A stretch of 40,523 bases of DNA from an uncultured Paraprevotella sp. (GCA_944321565.1 CALULT010000026.1:1-40523); one strand, 5' to 3'; positions 9,153 through 17,197 are shown, counted from the first letter of the stretch. The notes: a model not told the origin generated them from the letters alone. Translations and numbers: made by a program.

Positions 9153-9983
9153 ATGAAGAAAATATTTTTTCTTTGCGCAGCCGCAGCGCTGTTTGCCGCC
9201 TGCTCGTCAGACGAGGTGGGCGAAATCGAAGGCGTGAACGAGGTGGTTCCTTCCGTTGAGAGGGAATATCCTTCCGCAGCTTCTGTGGAATTCACCAACG
9301 GGACGGCCATGATTATCGGTGCTTTTGACGAAAATGGCCAGGCTCTCACTCGTGCAAACGAAGGGACTGTGGAGTTCTGCATTGACCTTGGCAAGTTGGA
9401 GAGCGATGTGTTGAACAATTTGGGTGACTATAAGCTCAAGGCCGACGATTTTGCCATCCGTATAGATGGTGAATATCTGGAGAGCATCAAGGTTGAAGGC
9501 AACACGGCATCTTCGAAGAACATTCAGTTGGTGGAACAGGATCTTAAGATTGCTGTGAAAGGTTTGGAGAAGCTTGACTTTGACTATGCCGACAATTACA
9601 CCTTCGAGACTTGGATTTGGATTGAGAACAAGAAGTTGCTCAACGATGGCACTGGTTCTTATGGCGAACTCTTGTCAGATGCTCAAAAGGCTGGTTGGAT
9701 TAATGAATCTTCTTGGCCTGTAGCTGAAGGTGAAGAGACTGGTTATGACCTTTCCCAGTCTATTTGGAATGCTTATGGCGGCAATGGTTCTGCCTTCTTT
9801 ACGGCAGACTCTCCTGCTAAGGGCTTGCTCGTGAAGTACAACGTGTATCGTGGCTTGCAGGGTCAAAACGGCGACACTCCTTACATCAAGGTGTCTATCT
9901 CTGTGGAGAAGCCGGAACAGACCACTGTCGGCGATGGTGCTAATGAATGCACTTGGGTTCACATCCCTTACGTGGCCAAGTAG
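9153..9983 (+). CDS. Surface lipoprotein, short paralogue of the preceding protein
   Basis: The reading frame is open upstream, but the ATG at 9153 starts a clear SPII signal peptide (MKKIFFLCAAAALFAAC then SSDE), giving 276 residues. The N-terminal VEFTNGTAMIIG matches VKFTNNTSLTIG of the upstream lipoprotein. The C-terminal half repeats its motifs in the same order: LKADDFAIR, GEYLESIKV, LLNDGTG, YNVYRGL and DTPYIKVSI. It lacks the beta-helix-like insert and the Glu-Pro linker. The two are tandem duplicates separated by 150 bp holding a hairpin. No enzymatic motif is visible; a structural or binding role at the cell surface is the likeliest reading. Transcription probably ends at the hairpin at 10139-10169. 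Confidence 0.8.
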   Translation: MKKIFFLCAAAALFAACSSDEVGEIEGVNEVVPSVEREYPSAASVEFTNGTAMIIGAFDENGQALTRANEGTVEFCIDLGKLESDVLNNLGDYKLKADDFAIRIDGEYLESIKVEGNTASSKNIQLVEQDLKIAVKGLEKLDFDYADNYTFETWIWIENKKLLNDGTGSYGELLSDAQKAGWINESSWPVAEGEETGYDLSQSIWNAYGGNGSAFFTADSPAKGLLVKYNVYRGLQGQNGDTPYIKVSISVEKPEQTTVGDGANECTWVHIPYVAK

Positions 9984-10138
9984 CATTTACTTTCTGCTGC
10001 GCTTCCCGGCAGTTAGCAGGCGGCTTGTCCGCCGCTTGTCCCGGGGAGTGCGGCTTGCAGCCCACCGTCTGCCAGCCGGCGGGTGTTGCAACTACCATTC
10101 TGGCGATTACTTGCATTTCAAGGCTAAATCTTGCGTAG
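9984..10138. other. Structured non-coding stretch after the lipoprotein pair
   Basis: No credible gene is seen here. It contains a small GC hairpin, GGCGG-CTTGT-CCGCC (10019-10033), and several short inverted GC stretches, which may be part of the 3' UTR of the lipoprotein transcript. Confidence 0.4.
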
Positions 10139-10169
10139 GAGGATGCGTCAACACGATGCATCCTCTTTT
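10139..10169 (+). terminator. Rho-independent terminator after the lipoprotein pair
   Basis: An 11-bp stem, GAGGATGCGTC with GATGCATCCTC (one G-T pair), closes a 5-nt loop and is followed by TTTT. It lies 155 bp after the stop of the short lipoprotein. Confidence 0.8.
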
Positions 10170-10232
10170 GTTATTTCGCGCTGTTCCGTGTTTGGGGGGG
10201 GATAGTTTTTGAACAAAAACAAATGGATTTGT

Positions 10233-10264
10233 TTTGTATTTGCTCTCAGTTTGTATTATCTTTG
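10233..10264 (+). promoter_or_regulatory. Bacteroidota promoter of the toxin-antitoxin module
   Basis: TTTG (10233-10236), 20 bp, then TATCTTTG (10257-10264) is a full match to the Bacteroidota sigma-ABfr consensus. Transcription would start near 10271, 18 bp before the antitoxin start. Confidence 0.75.
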
Positions 10265-10288
10265 TTTTCAGAAAAAGAAGATTTGATT

Positions 10289-10471
10289 ATGAAGGAAAAA
10301 GGCAGAAGACCAAGAATGAGAACCAATTGTAAAGAAGCCCTTGATTTGCTTGCAAAAATTAGGGCTGATGGAGGGAGACAAAAGCTTAACAAATTGGGCG
10401 AATGGTTGGCTACTAATCCTGAGCCTTTGTTCACATGGGATGAAAAGGATTTGAAATACATCATGAAATGA
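10289..10471 (+). CDS. Small antitoxin-like protein upstream of a PIN toxin
   Basis: I take the ATG at 10289 (60 residues), 25 bp after the promoter -7 box; the longer frame from 10223 would begin before the promoter. The protein is basic at the N-terminus (MKEKGRRPRMRTN) and ends with an acidic and aromatic helix (FTWDEKDLKYIMK). That is the usual layout of a DNA-binding part plus a toxin-binding tail. I do not recognise the family. Its stop overlaps the start of the PIN gene as ATGA, the classic coupling of type II modules. Base composition is AT-rich compared with all neighbours, suggesting acquisition by transfer. It appears intact although its toxin partner is broken. Confidence 0.65.
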   Translation: MKEKGRRPRMRTNCKEALDLLAKIRADGGRQKLNKLGEWLATNPEPLFTWDEKDLKYIMK

Positions 10472-10900
10472 GAGTTTACCTTGATACTAATATCTTGGCT
10501 TTTTTGGTTGGACAAGACAGAGGCAATTCTATAAGTGAAGATGTAAGAGGCATTGTGGAAGATTACGAAACACTATTGCTAACAAGCTCAATATGTATCA
10601 TGGAACTTATTCATCTGATTCAAATCGGCAAGGTACATATTCCGGGCGTATAAGGATATACGCCGTGCTGGGCATGAAGCCTTGAAAGGACTAAATGAGC
10701 TTGGAGTCGGCATGGTTCCATTTTCCGAAAATCACGTAAGGACTTTGATAGACCTTCCTTTATATGATGATCACCACGACCCCAATGACCGCATGATTAT
10801 TGCACAAGCCATGTCCGACCGCATTCCGCTTGTAAGTTCAGACAGGAAATTTACCCGGTATGAGTGATACAGGCTCGATTTTATATTAAACGAGCGATAA
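10468..10900 (+). pseudogene. PIN-domain toxin (VapC-like), broken by frameshift and stop
   Basis: The first frame (10468-10653) encodes the PIN start YLDTN (Asp6) and the conserved MELIH (Glu46), then stops. The rest of the domain continues in the next frame from about 10652: KDIRRAGHEALKGLNELGV, the active-site segment HDPNDRMIIAQA and VSSDRKF. The switch lies around 10631-10652. A second lesion follows: RYE is cut by TGA at 10865, yet the same frame continues with YRLDFILNER to a stop at 10898, which resembles the usual end of this family. Intact members are ribonucleases of about 130-140 residues. Two lesions argue for decay rather than programmed frameshifting, though a sequencing error at one of them cannot be excluded. 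Confidence 0.8.
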
Positions 10901-10959
10901 TCGTTTAATACTTTCTACGGTGTCTTTAAGTGGATGGCTGATATGTGGGAGAATGGTTC

Positions 10960-10992
10960 AAAAAAGCAGTCCCGCCTGTGAGGGCGGGACTG
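10960..10992 (-). terminator. Rho-independent terminator of the GH43 gene
   Basis: Read on the minus strand: CAGTCCCGCC, a 6-nt loop, GGCGGGACTG, then CTTTTTT. The 10-bp perfect GC-rich stem lies just past the GH43 stop codon. Confidence 0.92.
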
Positions 10993-11007
10993 TTCGGTTT
11001 CTTTGGG

Positions 11008-12756
11008 TTACGGGTTGATGTTGTTGCCCGTGGTAGCATAAAGCCCGATGAGTGCGCCGGTGAAACCGCCGGCCACGTCTGTCGAAAGGATGTCGCCGGC
11101 CATCGTGCCGCCGAGGTTGGTGAACGAACCACCTTCCGTGGCATAGCTGAAACGGTAGTCGTTGCCCTTGCCTTCCACTTGCAGCGAGACAGGCTTGTCC
11201 GTGTTGATTTCCGTGCTGGCAATCACTGTGGTCTGTCCTTTCTCCGTCTTGGCTAGCAAGAGGATGCTCTTTTTGTCCTTTTGCGTGATGCCGAACACAT
11301 AGTTGAAGTTTTCGTTCTGGTAACACGTGATGCCGGCCAGCTCGTTGGCGGCTTTGGGCTCATATTTCATCGTGGTAGAAGCCTTGAAGGTGCGATGTTG
11401 CTGGCGGTAGAACAGGGTAGAAGTGGGGCGCACCTCCTTGATGTTCGTGCCAAACGGGGTGATTTGCAGGCCGCCTTTCTTGGCTTCCGAGATGAAGTCT
11501 TCGCGCGGGCCGCGCAGGCCTATCCAGCGGAAGTCCAGCGGAAAGGCCGCGAACGTTTCTTCGAACGTGAAGTTGCCGTTGGGGAAGAAGCCTTCTTTGC
11601 CGGTCTTGTTCACCGTACCTTTCGGCATTTTCAGCTTGGCCTGCAAGGGAATCAATCCGTTTTCGAACACCGGGAACTCGCCGCTCCAGTCCACGGGCAG
11701 TATGAACGTTTCGCGCCCTGTGGTGACCACGCCTTTTTCATTGGGGCGGATGGCCAGGAACACACCGTAGTATTTCCCGTCCGGGCCTTCCACCAAGTCG
11801 GCATGTCCGGCCCAATCCACTTTTTCAGCACGGTCTTTGGCAAAGTAGCGTTGGGTGAGGATGGGGTTGTTCGGAGCCGGCGTGAAGGGGCCTTTGGGGC
11901 TGTCGCCCACGAAAATCACCTCGCTGTGCCAATCGCCCGTGCCGCCTTCGGCGCACATCAGGTAATAGCGTCCGTTCTTCTTATACATGTGCGGCCCTTC
12001 GATCCAAATGGGTTTCTTGCGGATGTCCGTGCCGCCGTTGACGATGACCTTGTCCGTGCCGGGCACCACCTGGTCTTTCTCCAAGTCGTAGTCCCATATC
12101 TTGATGACGCGGTGTCCTTCATATTGTTCTTCTCCCTTGGCCGGCGCGTCGTTGTGCACCACGTAAGCCTTGCCGTCGTCGTCAAAGAACAGCGATGGGT
12201 CTATGCCGTCGAATTTCAGCTTCACCGGGTCGCTCCATCCCTTCATCGGGTCTTTGGTCTTCACCACCATATTGCCGAATCCACCGGAGAATTGGGTCGT
12301 AATCATGTAGAAGGTGTCGTTGTGCGGGTTGTAGCAGATGGCCGGGGCATACACACCCATGCTGATGCCGCAGTCCTCCACCTTCAGCTGCGACTTGCGG
12401 TCGAGCACGTGCCCGATTTGTTTCCAGTTCACCAGGTCTGTGGAATGGAAGATGGGCACGCCGGGGAACATGGCAAACGAGGAGTTCACCAGATAGTAGT
12501 CCTTTCCCTTCCGCGTGATGCTGGGGTCGGGATAGCAGCCCTGCAGGATGGGGCTATAGAACTCGTCGGCCTCCAAGGGGTGGTCTTTGTAAATCTGGTC
12601 ATCGCCTTGGTAGGTGAATTGGGTGAATACCGGTGCGTTGACGCGCTCCCGTGCTTCGGCTGTGGTCGCGAAGCCCGCGGCGAACAAGGCGCAGGCAAGG
12701 AGCATGGCACTCCGGCGGCTTGTCTGCCATTTGTGTTTCAAGGTTGCTTTTTTCAT
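11008..12756 (-). CDS. Glycoside hydrolase family 43 (beta-xylosidase/arabinofuranosidase type)
   Basis: 582 residues with a cleavable signal peptide (MKKATLKHKWQTSRRSAMLL region, ending near ATTAEA). The five-bladed propeller signature is clear: CYPDPS with the base Asp77, GIDPSLFFDDDG with the second Asp (about 185-190), and EGPHMYKKNGRYYLMC with the acid Glu (about 255). After about residue 375 a C-terminal beta-sandwich follows, as in the xylosidase-type members. It should act in the periplasm on xylan- or arabinan-derived oligosaccharides; exact specificity cannot be told by eye. It has its own promoter (12813-12820) and terminator and no SusC/SusD neighbours, so it is not part of a visible utilisation locus. 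Confidence 0.92.
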   Translation of the reverse strand: MKKATLKHKWQTSRRSAMLLACALFAAGFATTAEARERVNAPVFTQFTYQGDDQIYKDHPLEADEFYSPILQGCYPDPSITRKGKDYYLVNSSFAMFPGVPIFHSTDLVNWKQIGHVLDRKSQLKVEDCGISMGVYAPAICYNPHNDTFYMITTQFSGGFGNMVVKTKDPMKGWSDPVKLKFDGIDPSLFFDDDGKAYVVHNDAPAKGEEQYEGHRVIKIWDYDLEKDQVVPGTDKVIVNGGTDIRKKPIWIEGPHMYKKNGRYYLMCAEGGTGDWHSEVIFVGDSPKGPFTPAPNNPILTQRYFAKDRAEKVDWAGHADLVEGPDGKYYGVFLAIRPNEKGVVTTGRETFILPVDWSGEFPVFENGLIPLQAKLKMPKGTVNKTGKEGFFPNGNFTFEETFAAFPLDFRWIGLRGPREDFISEAKKGGLQITPFGTNIKEVRPTSTLFYRQQHRTFKASTTMKYEPKAANELAGITCYQNENFNYVFGITQKDKKSILLLAKTEKGQTTVIASTEINTDKPVSLQVEGKGNDYRFSYATEGGSFTNLGGTMAGDILSTDVAGGFTGALIGLYATTGNNINP

Positions 12757-12812
12757 TTTATTGAATTATTAAGTTGGGTTATCTTTTTTCGTGTGCCTAA
12801 AATGACATGATA

Positions 12813-12820
12813 CAAAGATA
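12813..12820 (-). promoter_or_regulatory. Promoter -7 box of the GH43 gene
   Basis: The minus strand reads TATCTTTG 57 bp before the GH43 start. No clear -33 TTTG is seen at 19-21 bp. Confidence 0.6.
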
Positions 12821-12978
12821 GTCCAAGACTGCGAAACGGCCTATGCGTTTTGTAACATCTTCTTTGGAATATTACGTGAGCAAAAATATCTGTTACATTT
12901 GCGGAGGTGTTCTCAGTATTTTTGTTAATTCCGCAATCTGCCAAACATTCTGTGAAAGCCCCGCAAGAAATACTCCTC

Positions 12979-13120
12979 CGCCTCGCAGGGGAGGTGGCCC
13001 GCAGGACCGGAGGGGTTTCCCACCCACTTATTCTATCTGCAAGTCCGACATAAGTGTGATTACCCCCCGTGGATGTGAGTCCCCCGCCCTCCGCTGTGCG
13101 GCTCGCTCCCCTGCAAGGCG
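12979..13120. repeat. Inverted-repeat pair of a dispersed GC-rich intergenic motif
   Basis: CGCCTCGCAGGGGAG (12979-12993) is the inverted form of CTCCCCTGCAAGGCG (13106-13120), with one mismatch. The same motif, CTCCCCTGCAAGGC, occurs again at 15796-15809. The copies look like a dispersed non-coding repeat, possibly ends of a small MITE-like unit. Confidence 0.55.
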
Positions 13121-13344
13121 AAACGGTTTTGTAACTCGTACGTGTATGTTTTCGTTTGATGTTAGTGCTTTTCTCCTTGCGTTATTCGCGTCCTTCTCTC
13201 CGTATCTCAGATTTTATCGCATTCTCGCGAATTTTCGTTTTGACGTTTTTCTTGTGTTGCGCCATTTCGCTTCGCTTTTTGTAAGGTTGAGGCATTTGTA
13301 AATGCCATTTTTGCGTCATAATGGAAGCAATATCCCCGTTTCCT

Positions 13345-13387
13345 TCATTTTCTAGTTGCGCAATAAAATCGCGCAACTAGAAAATGA
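13345..13387. repeat. Perfect 17-bp inverted repeat
   Basis: TCATTTTCTAGTTGCGC (13345-13361) and its exact complement (13371-13387) flank a 9-nt AT-rich loop. It lies 44 bp downstream of the propeller stop. Neither strand has a following T-run, so it is not a typical terminator; it could still end or protect transcripts, or be a remnant of a mobile end. Confidence 0.8.
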
Positions 13388-13431
13388 GTGGTGTTTTGAA
13401 GCTGGCAGCACTGTCCTTTTGGGGATTTTTT

Positions 13432-14511
13432 TCATTTGATAGTCCAAAAGTAGAGCATCGGATTGCCCGTCGGTTTTATCGTCTTATCAAGGAAGGGCAG
13501 GTAGGGCGCATTCATCTTTTCTGCGCCTTCGTTTTTCGCGAATTCGGTTTGGTGCTTTTTGAGCTGCGCCAGAATACTGTTCACGCCAGCCGCAGGCATG
13601 TCATATACCAGGCCGTCCGTTGCTCCCTGTGTGGGGAGAATGTAGAAGTTGCTGCCCAGGCAAAGGTCGTTGTGCAATTGTTCGTCCATGATGCACTTGC
13701 CCGTTTGGCGATTCAGGATGAACCATTGCCTGCAGATGTCCGAATTGAACAGCAGGAAAGAGTCCGAGGCGCAGATGTTGAAAATCCGCTTCGCCGCGTC
13801 AGCCTGCCGCCCGAAGTCGATGTCGTAGGTCTTTTTGACCTTCCCGTTCCGGATTTGGCATATCCGGTTGCTGCCCGGCAGGCTGGCGTAGGCTCCGTCT
13901 CCGAGCACGGTGAGCGACTTCTCGCTGGTCGCTTTTGCTCGTGTCCCGTTCGCCTGTGTCCAAACCACGTCGGGCTGAGCCTCCATTTTGTTTTTATCGA
14001 AGGCCACCAGTTCCGTCCCGTTTTCAGTTGTGCGGATGGCATATAAGATGCCTTCGTCCATGCCGATTTCGAGCAAAGAGGTCTCCATGGGCACTGTTTT
14101 TTCCAAGTTCAGGTCAAGGTCGAAGGCCAACAGTTGGCTGGGTTCCGCGCAGTAGGCGTAGAGCATCCCCTCCTGCGTGTCGAGCGTGGCGTCCACCAGT
14201 TTTTTGTATATCCCGGCCATGTCGGCCGTAGTCTTGAGGAATTTCCCTGTGCGGTCGAACATCAGGATACGGTTACCCATGTTGTCCACGACGAAGATGC
14301 GGTTTTCCGCGAGCAGCAACCGTCCGATGCGCATGTCGCGTATGCGGGCTTCCTCCGATGGCGTTTCCAGGAGGACGAGTTCAGGCTGAGCCATGAACGA
14401 AGAGATTTGCAGCGGCCGGTAGTCTTTATATTCCACCGCCACTTTTTCCCCCGTGCCGCACGACAGGCAGGCCAGGAGGGCGATTGCGCTCAGAAAGATG
14501 GGATGTTTCAT
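13432..14511 (-). CDS. 6-bladed beta-propeller lipoprotein (second of a pair)
   Basis: I choose the ATG at 14511 (359 residues) because it begins the SPII signal peptide MKHPIFLSAIALLACLSC; the open frame upstream would overlap the preceding gene. The body is built of repeated propeller strands with motifs such as NRIFVVDNMGNRILMFDRTG and LLAFDLDLN. This matches the 6-bladed beta-propeller lipoproteins (DUF5128-like) frequent in Bacteroidota. It is a clear paralogue of the upstream gene, 19 bp away, and is likely cotranscribed. The function of the family is unknown; they are anchored by lipid and probably bind glycans or proteins. No catalytic residues stand out. Confidence 0.8.
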   Translation of the reverse strand: MKHPIFLSAIALLACLSCGTGEKVAVEYKDYRPLQISSFMAQPELVLLETPSEEARIRDMRIGRLLLAENRIFVVDNMGNRILMFDRTGKFLKTTADMAGIYKKLVDATLDTQEGMLYAYCAEPSQLLAFDLDLNLEKTVPMETSLLEIGMDEGILYAIRTTENGTELVAFDKNKMEAQPDVVWTQANGTRAKATSEKSLTVLGDGAYASLPGSNRICQIRNGKVKKTYDIDFGRQADAAKRIFNICASDSFLLFNSDICRQWFILNRQTGKCIMDEQLHNDLCLGSNFYILPTQGATDGLVYDMPAAGVNSILAQLKKHQTEFAKNEGAEKMNAPYLPFLDKTIKPTGNPMLYFWTIK

Positions 14512-14530
14512 GTGATTATGGTGTTTGGGT

Positions 14531-15670
14531 TCATTTGATTTCCGAAACAACGAGCACGGGATTGCCGTCGGGTTCGTAGAGCTCCCGCATGGTTTTTATT
14601 CTCTCCGGCTTCAAGCTTGCTTTTCCGCTCTCTACAAGCTCTAAATTATAGCCGAGGTTATGTTGGGCAACTTCGTTGACGACAACATTGTTGCGTAATC
14701 CTTGTGAGGGCGTGAAACGGGAATTGCTGGGAAGTTCTGTGAAGGAGAGCCCATATTTGGTGCCTTTGCATTCCCCTGTGTTTTTGTTCAGGATGAAGCC
14801 TGTGGCCATGTTTGTGTTGAAAAGCATGATGGAGTCGGAACTGCAGATGTTCACAATAGACCAATTGGCATCTCCGTAGTATCTTTCGAAGCGGTCGCGC
14901 GACATGCCTTCGTCAAGGGCATGCTCGTCCAATCCCTTTTCGCCGAAGTCAATGACATACTCGTTGAGGATGTTTCCGTTGCCGATGCGGTAAATGACGT
15001 TGTCAAACGCCATGCTTACATAGATGCCGTCTTGGCATGCGTTGAGCATTTTTCCCATCGTGAGCAGTCCGGGTATGCCTTTGTCGTACGTCAAGATTGT
15101 GTCGGGATTTGCTTCCAGATGGTCTTTGGGTATGGCAATCACGTTGAATCCGGCAGGCTGTCCCTCGTTATGCCTCAGGCCGTATAGAAATTGGTCATCT
15201 ATGCTTATTTCGGTCATGAAGTAATCCAAGGGGATGATTTCTTTCACGTTCAAGTCCAAGTCGAAAACCATCGTTTGGTAGGGGGCGTCGCAGTGAACAT
15301 AGAGTTTACCTTCTTTCTCGTCCACTGCCGCATCGATGACCCGGATATATTCGTTATGTCCGCGCCCCACCATTTTGGCTGTGGACTTCAAGAAGTTTCC
15401 TTTCTCATCAAACATGATGACCTTGTTCCCGATCCTGTCCACGATGAATATCCGGTGCTGGGTGAACAACACCTTTTCTATGTCATTGATGAGGGACTCG
15501 GTTGAAGAAGCCTCCAGCGGGATATTCTTGTAACTGTTGATGAAGGAAGAGCTTTCAGGATCTTCGTCGCAGTAATCCACGACGATGTGATGCACGTTGC
15601 GGGTTTGCGGCTTTTGGGTGCAAGCCCAGCACGTCAAAACGCACAAAATGATGATGGCTGCTTTTTTCAT
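14531..15670 (-). CDS. 6-bladed beta-propeller lipoprotein (first of a pair)
   Basis: The ATG at 15670 (379 residues) starts the lipoprotein signal MKKAAIIILCVLTCWAC. The long open frame beyond it is non-coding upstream DNA that contains the promoter. The propeller strands carry HRIFIVDRIGNKVIMFDEKG and MVFDLDLN, aligning along their length with the downstream paralogue (for instance FDxxGxFLKxTAxM is shared). The two genes form a tandem duplicate pair transcribed together from the TATCTTTG box at 15696-15703. The role is unknown; a surface or periplasmic binding propeller is the family expectation. Confidence 0.8.
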   Translation of the reverse strand: MKKAAIIILCVLTCWACTQKPQTRNVHHIVVDYCDEDPESSSFINSYKNIPLEASSTESLINDIEKVLFTQHRIFIVDRIGNKVIMFDEKGNFLKSTAKMVGRGHNEYIRVIDAAVDEKEGKLYVHCDAPYQTMVFDLDLNVKEIIPLDYFMTEISIDDQFLYGLRHNEGQPAGFNVIAIPKDHLEANPDTILTYDKGIPGLLTMGKMLNACQDGIYVSMAFDNVIYRIGNGNILNEYVIDFGEKGLDEHALDEGMSRDRFERYYGDANWSIVNICSSDSIMLFNTNMATGFILNKNTGECKGTKYGLSFTELPSNSRFTPSQGLRNNVVVNEVAQHNLGYNLELVESGKASLKPERIKTMRELYEPDGNPVLVVSEIK

Positions 15671-15695
15671 GGCGGTAATATCTTTTGCTTTCGGG

Positions 15696-15703
15696 CAAAG
15701 ATA
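15696..15703 (-). promoter_or_regulatory. Promoter -7 box of the propeller pair
   Basis: The minus strand reads TATCTTTG 25 bp before the start at 15670. A TTTG lies 23 bp further upstream, slightly wider than the usual 19-21 bp. Confidence 0.6.
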
Positions 15704-15853
15704 CTCAATCTCACAGAAAGACTTTGCAAAAAAAAGTGAAAAACATTTAATGGAACGCAGCCATTTGTCGGGATACTGTCCGAATGTAAAAACTCCTCCC
15801 CTGCAAGGCAGGACAGTTTCATCACACTGCGGCGTTTGGCTGGCGTTGCAAAC

Positions 15854-15945
15854 GCAGTAGTACTTACTTTGCCAAGTAAGTATATCTTCTATGGCCATCG
15901 CAGTATATCTTACTTTGCCAAGTCAGTATATCTTCTATTTAGAAA
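15854..15945. repeat. 46-bp-period direct repeat with hairpin cores
   Basis: CTTACTTTGCCAAGTAAG plus TATATCTTCTAT (15863-15892) recurs at 15909-15938 with one base changed. Each unit is preceded by CGCAGTA, giving a 46-bp period. The first core is a perfect hairpin, CTTACTT-TGCC-AAGTAAG; the second has one mismatch. A degraded partial third unit (CTAGTATCTT) follows. This is the main content of the 398-bp gap between the propeller gene and dprA, with a dispersed GC motif at 15796-15809. Confidence 0.7.
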
Positions 15946-16068
15946 GCTAGTATCTTTTGGAAACCGGCAAAGGCTCTTTGGGGAAGTCATATCCCTTCTT
16001 TTAGTTGGGCAGCAGGGGACGGAAGTTGCCGGCATTCGTGAAACCGTCGTGGGGGCTGAAACGGTTGC

Positions 16069-17187
16069 TCAGTTCATCCGGTACATTCCTCCTCCCGCCA
16101 TCCTGACGACCCCTTTCATTTCCAGGTTGAAGAGAAAGGCACTCAGCTTGTGCACGGGCAGGTTCGTGGCCACGGCCAGCGCGTTGATTTGCAAGCTTCC
16201 AGCCTTTTGCAGGCATCCCACAATGAGCTGCTCTTCCGCGCACAAGTCGGGAAAGAGCTCCAGTTGGGTGTCTTGGACTTGCCCCGGCTGGGCGGCCGGT
16301 TGCCAATCCATGGCCTCCACGAAGTCCTGTGCCGTCTGCACCAAGGCGGCTTTGTTGTCGCGGATGAGGCGGTTGCAACCTTGCGAATAAGGGTCGCCCA
16401 CGCGGCCGGGGAAGGCGAACACGTCGCGGTGGTAGTCTGTGGCAAGGCCGGCCGTGATGAGCGCGCCGCCCCGTTCGGCAGACTCCACCACGAGGGTGGC
16501 GTCCGCCATGCCCGCCACGATGCGGTTGCGCCTCACGAAGTTCACCTTGTCCGCGTTCGTGCGGCTCATGAACTCTGTGAGCAGCCCGCCGTGTGATGTC
16601 ATCAGCACGGCAGTGTCGCGGTGCATGCGCGGATAGATTTGGTCCAGTCCGTGTGCCAACACGCCCACGGTGTCCATTCCGTTGTCCAGCGCGGCCCGGT
16701 GGCTGTGGATGTCTATGCCGTAGGCCAGCCCGCTCACCACCAATGTGTCGGGGCACAGGTGCTTCAGTTCGGTCACGAAGTGTCGGCAGATGTCCTTGCC
16801 GTATTCCGTGGCGTGGCGGGTGCCCACCATGCTGACAACGTGCGTCCGGTTCAGGTCGGCGTTGCCTTTATAATAGAGGAGAACCGGCGCGTCGTCGCAT
16901 TCCCGCAACCTTGAAGGATAGTCCGTGTCGTGGAGGCAGAGGCAGCGGATGCCATGTTCGCGGGCAAACTGCAGTTCTTCTTCTGCCCGTGGCAGCTGCT
17001 GTTCCATGTTGGCCAGCGCGGCCAGGAGCTTGTCCGGGGCTTCGGGGTAGAGGTCGCGGATGTTGCGGCGGTGTTCGAATACGGCTGTGGCACTGCCCGC
17101 TTCGTCCAGCAGGCGGCGTTGCATGGCGGTGTTGACGTGTGGCACCCGCGTCAGGGCCATGGTGCAGAGGATTTCCTGTTCGGTCAT
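16069..17187 (-). CDS. dprA: DNA-processing protein DprA
   Basis: 372 residues. DprA binds single-stranded DNA and loads RecA during natural transformation. The N-terminal helix-hairpin-helix-like part is followed by the extended Rossmann fold: SMVGTRHATEYG (about 119-130), SGLAYGIDIHSHRAAL (about 155-170), RRNRIVAGMADATLVVE, and GGALITAGLA. A C-terminal winged-helix-like segment (about 310-372) ends the protein, as in full-length family members. It starts 10 bp after the thioesterase stop and is the last gene of a three-gene minus-strand operon. DprA is widespread in Bacteroidota, so it does not by itself prove competence. Confidence 0.96.
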   Translation of the reverse strand: MTEQEILCTMALTRVPHVNTAMQRRLLDEAGSATAVFEHRRNIRDLYPEAPDKLLAALANMEQQLPRAEEELQFAREHGIRCLCLHDTDYPSRLRECDDAPVLLYYKGNADLNRTHVVSMVGTRHATEYGKDICRHFVTELKHLCPDTLVVSGLAYGIDIHSHRAALDNGMDTVGVLAHGLDQIYPRMHRDTAVLMTSHGGLLTEFMSRTNADKVNFVRRNRIVAGMADATLVVESAERGGALITAGLATDYHRDVFAFPGRVGDPYSQGCNRLIRDNKAALVQTAQDFVEAMDWQPAAQPGQVQDTQLELFPDLCAEEQLIVGCLQKAGSLQINALAVATNLPVHKLSAFLFNLEMKGVVRMAGGGMYRMN

Positions 17188-17197
17188 GTGCGTGTGG

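Larger units (their letters stand above)
12757..13431. other. 675-bp gap with inverted repeats and no credible gene
   Basis: Between the GH43 promoter and the 3' end of the propeller gene there is no convincing coding region; small open frames are low-complexity. It holds an inverted-repeat pair (12979-12993 and 13106-13120), an AT-rich stretch (about 13130-13340) and a perfect 17-bp palindrome (13345-13387). Confidence 0.6.

Noticed and set aside
10468-10900. Programmed frameshift in the PIN toxin
   Set aside because: No slippery heptamer is visible near 10640, and a second in-frame stop at 10865 is better explained by decay.
11281-12810. 509-codon open frame on the plus strand
   Set aside because: It is the complement of the GH43 gene, whose family motifs, signal peptide, promoter and terminator are all clear.
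13182-13376. 64-codon minus-strand open frame ending in the AT-rich gap
   Set aside because: It runs through the palindrome and has no promoter or domain; probably a chance frame in a dispersed intergenic repeat.
11008-15670. Polysaccharide utilisation locus built on GH43 and the propeller lipoproteins
   Set aside because: No SusC/SusD pair, sensor or other glycosidase is present, and GH43 has its own terminator and promoter.
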